Positions 6,315-6,985 of a stretch of 6,985 nucleotides of DNA are shown here, piece after piece; the first letter of the stretch is position 1, and the number at the start of each line of letters is the position of its first letter. Source of the DNA: JTS-RE9 sp964649195 (GTDB taxonomy: Bacteria; Planctomycetota; Phycisphaerae; Phycisphaerales; Phycisphaeraceae). A model generated the notes under the pieces. That model did not search any database. It was not told the DNA's origin and worked only from the letters and a program-made list of their open reading frames with translations. The DNA is taken from assembly GCA_964649195.1 (NCBI GenBank), contig CAZYPK010000214.1, positions 1 to 6,985 of the forward strand. The letters run 5' to 3'. The position numbers and the translations under genes are program-made.

Positions 6315-6460
6315 AGATCAGCAGCCTGAAGGGGTGTTCATACACACCCTGCGTCACAAGCCTCGAACACTCCCGCGCGACAGGGGCGTTGTCACCGGGC
6401 ATCCTTCGTGAAACGGACCGCTCTTCTTCCCGTTCACGTCCGCGACTCGTTGAGTCGCGG
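6294..6460 (+). repeat. 167-bp palindrome-ended element, copy R2
   Basis: This copy has exactly the length of R1 and lies in tandem with it (unit period 175 bases). Its left end is the B palindrome (6294-6314: CCGCGACGT, AAC, ACGTCGCGG) with a divergent linker AGATCAGC. Its right end is the A palindrome (6440-6460). By hand count the 117-base core differs from R1 at about 12 positions and from R3 at about 11. The right palindrome lies 4 bases beyond the stop codon of the small membrane protein, in the path of its transcript. Confidence 0.93.
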
Positions 6461-6464
6461 CTCG

Positions 6465-6791
6465 TTACGTCGCTCGATTGAGCATCGGGATCAGCCAGAG
6501 CCACATCACCAGGCTCAGCGCCAGGCCGATGATCCCCAGCGCGATGCCGGTGATGCACAGGCGATGGCCCAGCAGGTGCGGCTGCTCGCGCAGATCGCGC
6601 AGGCCGCGCACACCCAGCGCGATCGCGGCGACGCCGGCGAGGATGCCCAGCACCAGCGTCCAGCAATCGACGATGGAAAAAAGTCCCGCCGCGACGCTGA
6701 TGACGGCGTAAGGAGAGCGGGCGCCGATCCACGTCTTGAAACGCCGGACGCGCTGAAGATCGGCCGGGCTGTCGCGTCCGAGAAATGCCAT
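6465..6791 (-). CDS. Small DUF4190-like integral membrane protein
   Basis: This 108-residue protein has a basic cytoplasmic-type N-terminus (about 1-26, RVRRFK). A hydrophobic stretch follows at about 27-60 (one long or two short membrane segments), then a polar hinge GVRGLRDLREQPHLLGHRL (60-78) and a second hydrophobic block (79-103). The pattern LGILAG..AIALG..GLRDLR....GHRL.ITGIALGIIGLAL matches the DUF4190 family as I know it: small membrane proteins of unknown function, with glycine-rich helices around a basic hinge. The length fits the family. The start is the ATG complementary to 6789-6791. No Shine-Dalgarno is visible, and the upstream palindrome of R3 begins 12 bases away. The stop codon overlaps a sequence resembling a broken repeat arm (GCGACGTAAC, 6474-6465). 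It lies alone between two repeat copies, so no operon partner is visible. Confidence 0.8.
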   Translation of the reverse strand: MAFLGRDSPADLQRVRRFKTWIGARSPYAVISVAAGLFSIVDCWTLVLGILAGVAAIALGVRGLRDLREQPHLLGHRLCITGIALGIIGLALSLVMWLWLIPMLNRAT

Positions 6792-6802
6792 GAGTTGATC
6801 AG

Positions 6803-6969
6803 CCGCGACTCAACGAGTCGCGAACGTAAGCAGCCTGAAGGGGTGTTCATACACACCCTGTGTCACAAGCCTCGAACATTCCCGCGCGACAGGGGTGTTG
6901 TCACCGGTCATCCTTCGCAAAACGCACCATCCCTCTTCCCGTTCACGTCCGCGACTCGTTGAGTCGCGG
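6803..6969 (+). repeat. 167-bp palindrome-ended element, copy R3
   Basis: This third copy is also exactly 167 bases. The left A palindrome (6803-6823) has one terminal mismatch (GAGTCGCGA instead of GAGTCGCGG). The linker is ACGTAAGC, the core runs 6832-6948, and the right A palindrome is perfect (6949-6969). It differs from R1 and R2 at about 11-12 core positions each. It lies directly upstream of the minus-strand small membrane gene and so must contain or displace that gene's promoter, although I could not identify a good -10/-35 pair in it. Confidence 0.93.
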
Positions 6970-6977
6970 CTCGCCAG

Positions 6978-6985
6978 CCGCGACG
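6978..6985 (+). repeat. Start of a fourth tandem element copy, cut by the window edge
   Basis: CCGCGACG follows the CTCGCCAG spacer exactly as at the R1-R2 junction. The last base (G rather than T after CGAC) fits the B palindrome that starts R2. A further copy in tandem with R3 is therefore expected beyond the window. Confidence 0.55.

Noticed and set aside
6119..6985. Regularly spaced palindromic units as a CRISPR array.
   Set aside because: The units are 167 bases with conserved cores, not short repeats separated by unique spacers, and no cas gene is present.

Overview
The window is GC-rich, non-coding-repeat-rich bacterial DNA with three convincing genes: a membrane-anchored ankyrin-repeat protein (minus strand, 68-1972), a large exported papain-like (C1) cysteine protease carrying an array of pYEATS-like domains (plus strand, 2383-6099), and a small DUF4190-like membrane protein (minus strand, 6465-6791). 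The mix of very large exported multidomain proteins, poor Shine-Dalgarno sequences on two of three genes, GAGGTCA and AAATTTGA word-like intergenic repeats and dispersed palindromic elements resembles what I know of Planctomycetota (Phycisphaerae-like) genomes. That assignment is an inference from style, not from a marker gene.

Layout. Bases 1-49 are the end of a dispersed palindromic element in reverse orientation. The ankyrin gene follows and is read leftwards; its 5' end contains two in-frame minisatellites (9-bp and 12-bp units) that encode a collagen-like Pro/Gly/Ser tract. The 410-bp divergent gap 1973-2382 holds a composite repeat (about 2113-2314): 7-bp tandem arrays in opposite orientation enclosing an AT-rich direct repeat, a small GC hairpin and a 14-bp duplication. 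The protease gene is read rightwards from an ATG with a good ribosome binding site and a clear signal peptide.

From 6119 to the end of the window the DNA is built from a 167-bp element. Three complete copies (6119-6285, 6294-6460, 6803-6969) have exactly the same length, are about 90% identical in their cores by hand alignment, and are bounded at each end by 9-bp-stem palindromes with an AAC/GTT loop. A fourth copy starts at the right window edge. The small DUF4190-like gene sits between copies 2 and 3, and its stop codon appears to come from a leftover palindrome arm.

The ankyrin protein and the protease are divergently transcribed and together are bracketed by inverted copies of the element. 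Positive-inside reasoning puts the ankyrin domain on the outer face of the inner membrane, the same compartment the protease enters after export. An exported or periplasmic protease and protein-interaction pair is therefore a reasonable hypothesis, but nothing in the sequence proves that they interact. No tRNA, rRNA, CRISPR array, transposase or integrase was seen.
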